Shown: positions 50,227 to 59,460, counted from the stretch's first letter. The stretch is 64,000 nt of DNA from Phylloscopus collybita (GCA_027886175.1 JAJNNQ010000029.1:4210501-4274500), one strand, 5' to 3'. Numbers and translations are program-made. The notes: generated from the letters alone by a model not told the origin.

Positions 50227-50380
50227 GCGGTGGGGGGTGGGGGGGAGGGGGGGGTGGCCGGGGGTTGGCGGTTCGGCCCTGCTGCAGGAGTGGTTCGGCC
50301 CTGCTGCAGGAGTGGTTCGGCCCTGCTGCAGGAGTGGTTTGGCCCTGCTGCAGGAGTGGTTCGGCCCGGCTGCAGGAGCG
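50227..50380 (+). promoter_or_regulatory. U3 G-rich block and five 22-bp repeats
   Basis: A run with at least five G-tracts (50227-50270) could form a G-quadruplex. It is followed by five tandem 22-bp units, GTTCGGCCCTGCTGCAGGAG+TG. The first three are identical, the fourth differs by one base and the fifth by a few (50271-50380). Direct repeats in U3 are typical retroviral enhancers. The same block is in the 3' LTR at 56096-56249. No specific factor is identified, although the CTGCAG core is repeated in every unit. Confidence 0.85.
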
Positions 50381-50696
50381 GTGTGCTCGGCGCTTCCTTC
50401 GCGGCGGTGTGGGAAGAGCTTCTTTCGTCTCCTGTGCTCGCCATCCTGTCTCCCTCCTGGCCGTTCCTGAACCGGTTTCTTCGCAGAATCATCTCTGCTC
50501 CAACAGGATCACGTCTGCCACTCCAGAAGTGTTTGGACTGTTTACGTTCGGACTGTTATCAACATCCTGAATCACAGGGTCAGATTGAAACTCTGACTTT
50601 GTCAGGGTTTTCTTCTAAAATTATTGTTTATTTGTTTATTTGTTTGGTTGGTTGAGTGGTTTTGTTTCCTATCATATTTGTATTGTTAAACCTCCT

Positions 50697-50702
50697 AGTA
50701 AA
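50697..50702 (+). promoter_or_regulatory. Likely polyadenylation signal (AGTAAA)
   Basis: A common variant of AATAAA, about 145 bases before the LTR end. The copy in the 3' LTR (56566-56571) would act in the genomic transcript. The same word is at the equivalent place in the LTR at 63193-63998. Confidence 0.6.
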
Positions 50703-50852
50703 GAACTGTTACTCCTATTCCCAACCTCTTCGCCTGAGAGCCCTTGATTACAAAATTATAATTCGTCGGGGTGCGAGGGGTTGGTATTCTCCATCCTAGG
50801 GGAACCTCAGTTTCCCTGGCAGATACCTGTCTTTCCAAACCAAGACAGATTT

Positions 50853-50871
50853 TGGCGCCCAAGGGTGGGGC
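50853..50871 (+). promoter_or_regulatory. Primer binding site, tRNA-Lys-like
   Basis: Five bases after the LTR comes TGGCGCCCAA-GG-GTGGGGC. It begins with TGG, as needed to pair with a tRNA CCA end. It matches the lysine (Lys1,2) type over its first ten and last seven bases, with one extra base and a change between them. Reverse transcription would start here. Confidence 0.8.
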
Positions 50872-50937
50872 ACGAGGGCATTGAGAGAGAGGAATAACAG
50901 TTCTTGGGTATTAGATAAAAGCCCACTGGCCAGAATA

Positions 50938-52698
50938 ATGTGGTCTAGCTTTCCCTGGTTTGGGTGGCACGTGGTGGTGGCTGTATTTCTGCCATTTGCT
51001 ACTCCTTATGTTAATATGGGTCCTATGACTAAGGCTACTGTGGCGGGCATTCAGTTTGTTTTGTGGATTAATAAGGTGAGAAATTTATGGATTTTTAACT
51101 TCCTCTGGAAAGCAAGCACATGGATTCATAGCTATCATAGGCTAACTCTGTGCTTCTGGGGTTACTTTAACAATGGTACCTATTGTAAGGAAATGGCACC
51201 GGGGGAAATTTTCTCCCAGCCCTTCACACAGTTTTTTGGGTCCACCCCACCAGTTTTTGAAGGGTTGAAATCTCTGAGTGCTAATGATATCATACAGTGG
51301 CTGGTGTTGCTGGTATGCCTGTTCTGTTTGGCATTCAGAGATAAGGGGAAATTGGCCTGGGTAAGCACCTTAATAAGTACCCCAGAGAATAAGAATGCAG
51401 CCCAAGAGTCCGCTCCTGCCCCACAGCCTGCCTCAGAGATAAACCACCCGGTTTGGGTGGGGGCTCTGATGAAGGAGATGCAAGAAAAGATGAGCCAGAT
51501 GCTGAGGGAGTACATCTCCCCAGCTAGTGGGAAATCCTTCCCCTGCCCTGACAAAAGAGAGCCTGATGGTGCAGCAATGAAACCCACAGAGATTACAACT
51601 GCTCAGGTCCCAGCTGAACCACAGGGGCAGTCACAGCCAGCGGCAGTTGCCCCTGTGGAAACAAAGAAATCTAAGGTGAAAACAGCAAACCCAGACAATA
51701 AGAAAGGAGGGCCCTCACAATCTGCAGGGGAATCACATGTTCAGATCATCACCGAGTCCCTGTCGTACGAAAGTCTCCGTAACCTGCAAAAAGATATCGT
51801 ACGGCGGGGGCGTGAGGCTTACACAGCCTGGCTACTTCGGGTTTGGGACCTCATGGGTACTGGTGTGCAATTGGACAGTGGTGAGGCAAGGAATTTGGGA
51901 CCCTTGACCCAGGACTCAGGTATAAATCAGGTATTTGTAAGAGAGCCAGGACCCCTTTCCCTTTGGGAGCGGCTTTTAATGAGTGTGAGAGAGAGATTTA
52001 TCCACAAAGAAAGAATGCAGGAGCACCACCATAGAATGCGCTGGAAAACTCTGGAGGAAGGGATCCAACAGCTGAGGGAAGTGGCGGTGCTGGAGGTACT
52101 TTTTGGGAGGAGTGGACAGCATGATAATGACCCTGACAAGGTTAAATGCACAGGGCAGATGTTGTGGAATCTGGCAAATCTAGGGCCATCTCAGTACACC
52201 ACCTTTATTGCAACAATTAATGCTGAGGACAATCGAGAGACAGTGGGGTCTGTTGCCAATAAGCTTAGGAACTATGAAAGTATGATCAATGGCCCGATGC
52301 AGGCTCATATCTCTGCCGTGGTTAAAGAACTCAAAGAAGAGATAAGGGGGGTGAGGGAGGAGATGAGGACAAACAGTTCCAATGTGGCACCAGTGCGAGT
52401 CACAGGCCCCAGAGTTAGAGCCCAACGACCCCCAGCTCGAGAGAGAGGGTACACCCCAAGAGCTGACCTGTGGTTTTATCTGCGTGACCATGGGGAAGAC
52501 ATGGGAATGTGGGATGGGAAACCCACTTCTGTCCTGGCAGCACGGGTGCGTGAGCTCAAGGAGAGGAACAATCACCAAGGGGGATCTACGAAAATGAAAG
52601 TAGCCTCAGCCTCCTATAACCAAGCTGCCAATGCTGTGTTGAATCCCCTTGAAGGAACCTCTAGTATGTATGCTCAGGGAGGGGATAACCAGTGCTAG
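50938..52698 (+). CDS. gag: Retroviral Gag polyprotein
   Basis: Structural polyprotein forming the particle. The first in-frame ATG is at 50938, giving 586 residues. The frame is already open upstream, but only non-ATG codons precede it. Numbering from 50938: residues about 7-22 are strongly hydrophobic and 121-133 (WLVLLVCLFCLAF) form a second hydrophobic stretch, unusual for a matrix region and suggestive of ER or membrane targeting. Residues 150-260 are Pro/Ala/Lys-rich linker. Residues about 265-460 resemble the capsid of ERV-L-type Gag. A charged coiled-coil-like helix follows (about 460-485). I see no CCHC zinc knuckle. It ends at a UAG (52696-52698) in frame with pol. Confidence 0.9.
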   Translation: MWSSFPWFGWHVVVAVFLPFATPYVNMGPMTKATVAGIQFVLWINKVRNLWIFNFLWKASTWIHSYHRLTLCFWGYFNNGTYCKEMAPGEIFSQPFTQFFGSTPPVFEGLKSLSANDIIQWLVLLVCLFCLAFRDKGKLAWVSTLISTPENKNAAQESAPAPQPASEINHPVWVGALMKEMQEKMSQMLREYISPASGKSFPCPDKREPDGAAMKPTEITTAQVPAEPQGQSQPAAVAPVETKKSKVKTANPDNKKGGPSQSAGESHVQIITESLSYESLRNLQKDIVRRGREAYTAWLLRVWDLMGTGVQLDSGEARNLGPLTQDSGINQVFVREPGPLSLWERLLMSVRERFIHKERMQEHHHRMRWKTLEEGIQQLREVAVLEVLFGRSGQHDNDPDKVKCTGQMLWNLANLGPSQYTTFIATINAEDNRETVGSVANKLRNYESMINGPMQAHISAVVKELKEEIRGVREEMRTNSSNVAPVRVTGPRVRAQRPPARERGYTPRADLWFYLRDHGEDMGMWDGKPTSVLAARVRELKERNNHQGGSTKMKVASASYNQAANAVLNPLEGTSSMYAQGGDNQC

Positions 52699-52726
52699 AG
52701 GGGCCCTGCCTCTAGCCAGGTAGAGG
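52696..52726 (+). promoter_or_regulatory. UAG readthrough site with downstream hairpin
   Basis: Gag ends at TAG (52696-52698), and the same frame continues open into protease without another stop until 55879. Ten bases after the UAG, CCTCTA (52709-52714) and TAGAGG (52721-52726) pair perfectly around a 6-base loop. An in-frame UAG with a structure about 8-10 bases downstream is how gammaretroviruses make Gag-Pol by suppression. Here this is inferred from layout. Confidence 0.7.
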
Positions 52727-55700
52727 AAAGGGATAATCGGATCTATTGGACTGTGTGGATCCGATGGCCTGGCACATCTGACCCACAAAAATACACGGCT
52801 TTGGTTGACACTGGTGCCCAATGTACCCTGATGCCATCAGGGTATGTAGGAACAGAACCCATTTCTATTTCTGGGGTGACAGGAGGGTCCCAGCAGCTGA
52901 CTGTAGTGGAAGCCGAAGTGAGTTTAACTGGGAATGGGTGGCAGAAACACCCCATTGTGACTGGCCCAGAGGCCCCGTGCATCCTCGGCATAGACTATCT
53001 CAGAAATGGATATTTCAAAGACCCAAAAGGATATCGTTGGGCTTTTGGAGTAGCTGCTGTAGAGACGGAAGAGATCAAACAACTGAATACCTTGCCTGGT
53101 CTCTCAGATGACCCTTCTGCTGTGGGACTGCTAAGAGTTGAAGAACAACAGGTACCAATTGCCACAGCAACAGTGCACCGTCGGCAATACCGCACTGACA
53201 GAGACTCTGTGACCCCGATCCATGAGATGATTCGTAAACTGGAGAGCCAAGGGGTGGTCAGTAAGGCTCATTCACCTTTTAACAGCCCCATCTGGCCTGT
53301 GCGTAAGCCCAGTGGGGAATGGAGACTGACTGTAGATTATCGTGGTCTGAATGAGGTCACGCCACCACTGAGCGCTGCTGTGCCAGACATGTTGGAGTTG
53401 CAGTATGAGCTGGAGTCCAAGGCAGCAAAGTGGTACGCGACCATCGACATTGCCAATGCCTTCTTCTCCATTCCTGTGGCAGCAGAGTGCAGACCCCAGT
53501 TTGCTTTCACCTGGAGGGGTGTGCAGTACACCTGGAATCGGCTGCCCCAGGGGTGGAAGCACAGTCCCACCATCTGCCATGGACTGATCCAGGATGCACT
53601 GGAAAAGGGTGAGGCTCCGGACCATCTACAGTACATAGATGACATCATTGTGTGGGGGAACACGGCAATGGAAGTCTTTGAGAAAGGAGAGAAGATCATC
53701 CAAATTCTCCTGGAAGCCGGTTTTGCCATCAAGAAGAGCAAAGTCAAGGGACCTGCCCAAGAGATCCAGTTCCTGGGAGTGAAGTGGCAAGATGGACGGC
53801 GTCAGATTCCCACTGAGGTCATCAATAAGATCACTGCCATGTCCCCACCAACCAACAAGAAGGAAACACAAGCTTTCCTAGGGGCCATTGGCTTTTGGAG
53901 GATGCACATCCCTGAGTACAGTCAGATTGTGAGCCCTCTCTACCTGGTTACCCGCAAGAAGAACGATTTCCACTGGGGCCCTGAACAGCAACACGCCTTT
54001 GCCCAGATCAAGCAGGAGATCGCTCATGCGGTAGCCCTTGGCCCAGTCAGGACGGGACCAGAGGTAAAGAACGTGCTCTACTCTGCAGCCGGGAGCCATG
54101 GTCTGTCCTGGAGCCTGTGGCAGAAGGTGCCAGGTGAGACTCGAGGCCGGCCACTGGGATTCTGGAGCCGAAGCTACAGAGGGTCTGAAGCCAACTACAC
54201 TCCCACAGAGAAGGAGATCTTGGCCGCCTACGAAGGAGTTCAAGCTGCCTCAGAGGTGATTGGCACTGAAGCACAACTCCTCCTGGCACCCCGACTACCG
54301 GTGCTGGGGTGGATGTTTAAAGGAAAGGTTCCCTCCACCCACCATGCCACCGATGCTACATGGAGCAAATGGATCGCCCTCATCACTCAGCGCGCCCGTA
54401 TTGGTAACCCGAATCGCCCTGGGATTTTGGAAGTAATCACCAACTGGCCAGAAGCTGAGAACTTCAGTCTCACTGACGAAGAAGAACAAGTAACCCGGGC
54501 TGAAGAAGCTCCACCATACAACCAACTGCCAGCAGAAGAAACACGCTACGCTCTTTTCACTGATGGTTCCTGTCGCATCGTAGGGATGAACCGGAAGTGG
54601 AAAGCAGCCGTATGGAGCCCCACAAGACAAGTTGCACACGCCACTGAAGGAGAAGGTGGGTCAAGCCAGCTTGCTGAACTCAAAGCTGTTCAATTGGCCC
54701 TGGACATTGCTGAAAGAGAGAAGTGGCCGAAGCTCTACCTCTACACTGATTCGTGGATGGTGGCTAATGCTCTGTGGGGCTGGCTGGAAAGGTGGAAAAA
54801 AGCCAACTGGCAGCGTAGGGGAAAACCAATCTGGGCTGCTGATGAGTGGAAGGACATTGCCATCAGGGTAGGGAAACTACCTGTGAAAGTCCGTCATGTG
54901 GATGCCCATGTCCCCAAGAGTCGGGCTAATGAGGAGCACCGGAACAACGAGCAAGTAGATCAAGCTGCGAGGATAAAGGTATCCAAGGTAGACTTGGATT
55001 GGCAACACAAGGGAGAGTTGTTCCTAGCTCGGTGGGCCCATGATGCTTCAGGTCATCAGGGCAGAGATGCCACCTATAAGTGGGCACGAGACCGAGGGGT
55101 GGATCTAACCATGAACAGTATTTCACAGGTTATCCACGACTGTGAGACGTGTGCTGCCATCAAGCAGGCCAAGCGGGTGAAGCCCCTCTGGTACGGTGGA
55201 CGGTGGTCCAAGTACAAGTATGGGGAGGCCTGGCAGATTGATTACATCACACTGCCCCAAACGCGCCAAGGCAAGCGCTACGTGCTGACCATGGTGGAAG
55301 CCACCACTGGGTGGCTGGAGACCTATCCTGTGCCTCATGCCACCGCCCGGAACACCATCCTGGGCCTGGAAAAACAAGTCCTGTGGAGACATGGCACCCC
55401 TGAGAGAATTGAGTCGGACAACGGGACTCATTTCAAGAACAGCCTCATAAACACCTGGGCTAAGGAACACGGCATTGAATGGATATATCACATCCCTTAT
55501 CATGCACCAGCTGCCGGGAAAGTTGAACGGTGCAATGGACTGCTTAAGACCACCCTGAAAGCACTTGGCGGGGGGACCTTCAGAAATTGGGAAGTGAACT
55601 TAGCAAAGGCCACCTGGATGGTCAACACCCGAGGGTCTATTAATCGAGCTGGTCCTGCCCAGTCTACCCCTTTGCACACAGTGGATGGAGACAAAGTCCC

Positions 55701-55881
55701 TGTAGTACATATGAGAGGTATCTTAGGAAAGACTGTTTGGGTAAACCCCACCTTGGGCAAAGGTGAACCCACCCGTGGGATTGTTTTTGCTCAAGGACCT
55801 GGTAACACTTGGTGGGTGATGCAGAAAGATGGGAAAACCAGTTGTGTACCACAGGAAAACCTAATCCTAAGTGAGAACTGA
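52699..55881 (+). CDS. pol: Protease-RT-RNase H-integrase polyprotein (Pol)
   Basis: The frame runs 1060 codons after the gag UAG and would be made by readthrough; the first ATG-like alternative (GTG 52753) is not needed. Numbering from 52753: protease with DTG at 19-21; RT with YIDD at 294-297 and an intact palm and thumb; RNase H with acidic residues beginning at D604 (TDGS) and E and D in the following helix and strand; integrase zinc site H763, H768, C797, C800, then catalytic D830, D889 and E925 with the standard 35-residue D-E spacing; then an SH3-like tail. There is no dUTPase at the end, although some ERV-L elements have one. No stop, frameshift or catalytic loss is visible, so it looks functional. 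Confidence 0.93.
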   Translation, partial: RGPASSQVEERDNRIYWTVWIRWPGTSDPQKYTALVDTGAQCTLMPSGYVGTEPISISGVTGGSQQLTVVEAEVSLTGNGWQKHPIVTGPEAPCILGIDYLRNGYFKDPKGYRWAFGVAAVETEEIKQLNTLPGLSDDPSAVGLLRVEEQQVPIATATVHRRQYRTDRDSVTPIHEMIRKLESQGVVSKAHSPFNSPIWPVRKPSGEWRLTVDYRGLNEVTPPLSAAVPDMLELQYELESKAAKWYATIDIANAFFSIPVAAECRPQFAFTWRGVQYTWNRLPQGWKHSPTICHGLIQDALEKGEAPDHLQYIDDIIVWGNTAMEVFEKGEKIIQILLEAGFAIKKSKVKGPAQEIQFLGVKWQDGRRQIPTEVINKITAMSPPTNKKETQAFLGAIGFWRMHIPEYSQIVSPLYLVTRKKNDFHWGPEQQHAFAQIKQEIAHAVALGPVRTGPEVKNVLYSAAGSHGLSWSLWQKVPGETRGRPLGFWSRSYRGSEANYTPTEKEILAAYEGVQAASEVIGTEAQLLLAPRLPVLGWMFKGKVPSTHHATDATWSKWIALITQRARIGNPNRPGILEVITNWPEAENFSLTDEEEQVTRAEEAPPYNQLPAEETRYALFTDGSCRIVGMNRKWKAAVWSPTRQVAHATEGEGGSSQLAELKAVQLALDIAEREKWPKLYLYTDSWMVANALWGWLERWKKANWQRRGKPIWAADEWKDIAIRVGKLPVKVRHVDAHVPKSRANEEHRNNEQVDQAARIKVSKVDLDWQHKGELFLARWAHDASGHQGRDATYKWARDRGVDLTMNSISQVIHDCETCAAIKQAKRVKPLWYGGRWSKYKYGEAWQIDYITLPQTRQGKRYVLTMVEATTGWLETYPVPHATARNTILGLEKQVLWRHGTPERIESDNGTHFKNSLINTWAKEHGIEWIYHIPYHAPAAGKVERCNGLLKTTLKALGGGTFRNWEVNLAKATWMVNTRGSINRAGPAQSTPLHTVDGDKVPVVHMRGILGKTVWVNPTLGKGEPTRGIVFAQGPGNTWWVMQKDGKTSCVPQENLILSEN

Positions 55882-55942
55882 GTGTGAGGGTTCATTCTGT
55901 ATAGTGGAGTTTATTAATTTAGGTATGATACAGATGGTAATA

Positions 55943-55959
55943 GAATAAGGGGTGGATAA
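55943..55959 (+). promoter_or_regulatory. Polypurine tract (imperfect)
   Basis: GAATAAGGGGTGGATAA directly precedes the 3' LTR. It is purine-rich (14 of 17) but not uninterrupted. It is the expected plus-strand primer site for reverse transcription. The whole gap from the pol stop to the LTR is 78 bases, leaving no room for env. Confidence 0.6.
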
Positions 55960-56716
55960 TGTTCTGGGTTGTGGAGCCGGGTTTTGTATATTCTATTTAC
56001 ATCTGTTTTGAGGCCTGATGACCCACCTTGATAGGCCATTGTTACCTTCCCCAGCCTGTGCGGTGCATTTGCATTTCTATACATCTCATGCCCTGGCGGT
56101 GGGGGGTGGGGGGGAGGGGGGGGTGGCCGGGGGTTGGCGGTTCGGCCCTGCTGCAGGAGTGGTTCGGCCCTGCTGCAGGAGTGGTTCGGCCCTGCTGCAG
56201 GAGTGGTTTGGCCCTGCTGCAGGAGTGGTTCGGCCCGGCTGCAGGAGCGGTGTGCTCGGCGCTTCCTTCGCGGCGGTGTGGGAAGAGCTTCTTTCGTCTC
56301 CTGTGCTCGCCATCCTGTCTCCCTCCTGGCCGTTCCTGAACCGGTTTCTTCGCAGAATCATCTCTGCTCCAACAGGATCACGTCTGCCACTCCAGAAGTG
56401 TTTGGACTGTTTACGTTCGGACTGTTATCAACATCCTGAATCACAGGGTCAGATTGAAACTCTGACTTTGTCAGGGTTTTCTTCTAAAATTATTGTTTAT
56501 TTGTTTATTTGTTTGGTTGGTTGAGTGGTTTTGTTTCCTATCATATTTGTATTGTTAAACCTCCTAGTAAAGAACTGTTATTCCTATTCCCAACCTCTTC
56601 GCCTGAGAGCCCTTGATTACAAAATTATAATTCGTCGGGGTGCGAGGGGTTGGTATTCTCCATCCTAGGGGAACCTCAGTTTCCCTGGCAGATACCTGTC
56701 TTTCCAAACCAAGACA
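55960..56716 (+). repeat. 3' LTR
   Basis: 757 bp, matching the 5' LTR without gaps. The only difference seen is T at 56581 against C at 50712. It carries the same G-rich block and five 22-bp repeats (56140-56249). Confidence 0.95.
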
Positions 56717-56721
56717 ATGTG
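56717..56721. repeat. Target-site duplication, right copy (ATGTG)
   Basis: Matches 50086-50090 exactly. Confidence 0.95.
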
Positions 56722-57884
56722 CTCAATGTGTAACCCAATTTAATAACTTTCACTGCTTGAAAAAGATTTGTTTCTTTTTTCCTGATAAGAAGCTCAGCTT
56801 TTCCTTTCACACCCTTTTTCTTTACCTATTTTTGCATTATCCAAAAATTCCTTTCTACTGTCATACTGAAAGATCAGTATCAATCAAAACCTCTGCAGAT
56901 AGAACCACATTTTTCAGAGTCTGAAAATTAGGGGCCTGAGCCTATACTCATTTTGTGTCAAATTCCCTGAGTCTATTTGAATTTTTATGTCTGTAAAGTA
57001 GGCTCAGTTTTCTTTTAGTGTTGGATATTACATATAGTACATGCCCAGAAAAGACTGTTCTGATCCTTCTCAAAATCGTTGCATTTCATATGTTCAAGGA
57101 TCACACTTGTTGACCAGTGTTGAATTGGAAAGCCATTTATTTGAATAGCCAGCAGGAGCTCAAATCTTTTTCTGCATCTGCTTCCAGAGTAGACTCTCCC
57201 CATGACCTCTGCCTCATTTTGTTCCTAGATGGATGAATGTAGAGCTGACTTTCTTGAAGCATTGTTCTTTCCACGTACCTTCCCAAGTGATCCAAATTCA
57301 GAGTAATCTGATCTTATCATTATTTTGTGTTAGTCCAAATTTTATTTCAGTGCCATCTTTCTAGGCTTCATTACAATTTTACCTGTCAATGTTAATTGTG
57401 CAAAAAGGTATTGCAAAAACAACAGTTCCAATTAAGATGACACTTTATTATATGCTTCTTAGTTTGGCTGGTCCTTGGTAAGTGTAACGTGAATCTGTCA
57501 TCACCTTTGGTGCCAGCAATGTGAAGAGCCCCTGGAGACTGGAAAGCACCAGTGCCTCCATTTTCTTCATAAGATACTGTGAATCTCCAGCCAGGTGCAG
57601 CATAGGTGCATCTTCCCAACACTGCTCCACTCTGCTTTCCCAGCCCAACACCCATTTCCTCTGACTATACAGGAGACCCATTTATTAGACCTCTCTTGCA
57701 GCATTTCATTTTCAATCAGTTCTCTGGTATGGAATTTTCATCGTATTTTAAGCCATTTCAATACATGAACATGAACACCTCATCCAGTCCTCTTGTACTG
57801 TTTTTGGATGCAAGTTTTCCATACCTGTTTTTAGTTTTGCCTTTCAAAAATTGCTTGTTTCAGTAGCTGTTTAACCTGAGCTTT

Positions 57885-58037
57885 TTGTTGCTGTTGTTGT
57901 TGTTGCTGTTTTTGTTTGGTTTTGGGGGGTTTTTGGTTTTTTTTTTTCCCTTTTTTTTTGGTTTGGTTTTGTTTCGTTTTGGGTTTTGTTTGTTTGTTTG
58001 GGTTTTTTATTTTTGTTTTGTTTGTTTTGTTTTGTAG
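57885..58037. repeat. Long G/T-rich low-complexity tract
   Basis: About 150 bp of GTTGTTGTT, then GGTTTTGGGGGGTTTTTGG-type, then TTTGTTTGTTTGGG units. It has several G-blocks. It is the longest of the strand-asymmetric tracts in the window. Confidence 0.9.
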
Positions 58038-59460
58038 GTGTGTGAAGTTTTGTTATTATTGATGTTCTTTTGTTCCTTAATTTCCTTGTGACAGGAGGGA
58101 AGTTTGTCTCTGGCTTTTTCTCAGCTTTTTAATGAAGTTATATGACATAGTTCTGGGATTTGTATTTTACTAACAGTAATAGAATTATTTTCCTGGATCT
58201 GGAATGCCTCTGTTACTGGGATTCTTTTCACTCCTTGCACTATTAGAAATCTTCTTATTGTCTTGAACTCTCCATGCCACTGATTTATGTCCTTTTGTCA
58301 TGCTACAAAATTTCTATAAGCCTGTCTTGTAACTTAGTTTCCTACATACCATTGTCCTTATTTAAGGTAGAATTTGTGTACTTTATTTTGAACATCAAGT
58401 GGGAAGAAGTTTTTTTTTCAGGCAAAATTTTTAATGCTTTTGTTCTTAACCTTCTAACTGAAGGTTCCCTTCTCTGCCAGCTTCTGTTTAAAAGGAGCAA
58501 TTCTGGCAACATGTATTTGGGATTATACCGTAGGGGACACTGCATGCTGTTTTCCCATATGATTAATCAGCTGAAATGCACAGAGGTTTTTAGTCTGAAG
58601 AAATCCATTTTAAAAGGATGTCTGTTTGGTTACTTCCCAGATAGGAAGGTGAGGATTTCCCCCTTCCCTCACAGGTAGAAATTTCACCAAGGACACGGAG
58701 AAAATAAGGGTAAGCAGTACTAAGACATGGAAGTGGGGGAGATAGTCAGGCTCAGCAGTCAGTCTCTGATTTGTAAGCCACATATATGTGCATGGAGCAT
58801 GACAGAGCTTTTGAAGCCAGAGGCAAGTGCAGGCTGCAAAGGTTCTGGGCAGAGCTCTGGAAATAGAGGACTTGGCTTTTGAAGGGCAGCCCCCAAGCCC
58901 CATTGTATACATATAACTGCTGGGCAAATGTGGCCATGGGGGGAGGCAGGGCCAGGGGGTGCAAGAGGAGGGGCTCATCAGTTGTACTCAAGACGTGAAG
59001 ACCCCTGCAGAGTGTTTAGTTTGTTTGTTTGGTTGGTTTTCAAAGGTGAAGAGAATAAAGATAACAAATTGTGATGCCATCATGACACAAGGCTCAAAAC
59101 CCCCACACTGTGAGAGCAGTGATCTCCCTTCGTGTGGATTGTGATTTCATTTAAAGAGTCTTCACACAAGTAGGCAGTGTGCATGAGATGTGCTTTGCAG
59201 GTGGGAAGTAAAATCAAGAAGAAATCAAAACACTGGGAAGCCCTCTAGGAGATGCAAACATGCCTACACCAGGTCATCTTTCTGCTATGCTGATCTTGGA
59301 GGGTCTCTGTGTAAGGAGAGCCCATGCAGTGGTCAGGATATGCTGTGATTTACCCAGAAAGTGCCTCTGGTAATTTCATTCCCCATACAAGTGAACAACA
59401 GCATTGGCTGTCCTGGGAGCTATCCATGGGAAGGGTTATTATTAAACACAGGTTAATTGC

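Larger units (their letters stand above)
50091..50847 (+). repeat. 5' LTR
   Basis: 757 bp, starting TGTTCTGG and ending CCAAGACA (imperfect inverted ends). U3 contains a G-rich block and five 22-bp repeats. AGTAAA at 50697-50702 is the likely polyadenylation signal, since it is also kept in the diverged LTR at 63.2 kb. I see no clear TATA box. It is identical to the 3' LTR except C at 50712 (T at 56581). A 168-codon frame (50149-50655) crosses it and is probably incidental. Confidence 0.95.
50091..56716 (+). mobile_element. Full-length env-less endogenous retrovirus, ERV-L-like
   Basis: A complete provirus of 6626 bp: LTR, primer binding site, gag, protease-RT-RNase H-integrase, polypurine stretch, LTR, with a 5-bp target duplication. 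No env fits, because only 78 bases separate the pol stop from the 3' LTR. The RT (YIDD, and an LPQGWKHSP-type segment) and the Gag capsid-like part resemble class III (ERV-L) elements. The lysine-type primer site is more usual for class II, so the class is inferred. Every frame is intact, and the LTRs differ at 1 of 757 sites, so the insertion is recent. Lacking env, it would spread inside germ cells by retrotransposition. Confidence 0.95.

Noticed and set aside
50271..50380. CRISPR-like array
   Set aside because: The 22-bp units are directly adjacent with no spacers and sit in a retroviral LTR; a bird genome has no CRISPR.
51180..55852. Minus-strand frames inside gag and pol (up to 136 codons)
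   Set aside because: They are antisense shadows of well-supported plus-strand coding sequence and have no motifs.
55882..55959. env gene
   Set aside because: Only 78 bases lie between the pol stop and the 3' LTR, and no env frame occurs elsewhere in the element.
57392..57655. 87-codon minus frame with a protein-like look
   Set aside because: The acceptor is weak, and the only strong donor nearby (TTG|GTAAGT near 57476) is on the other strand.
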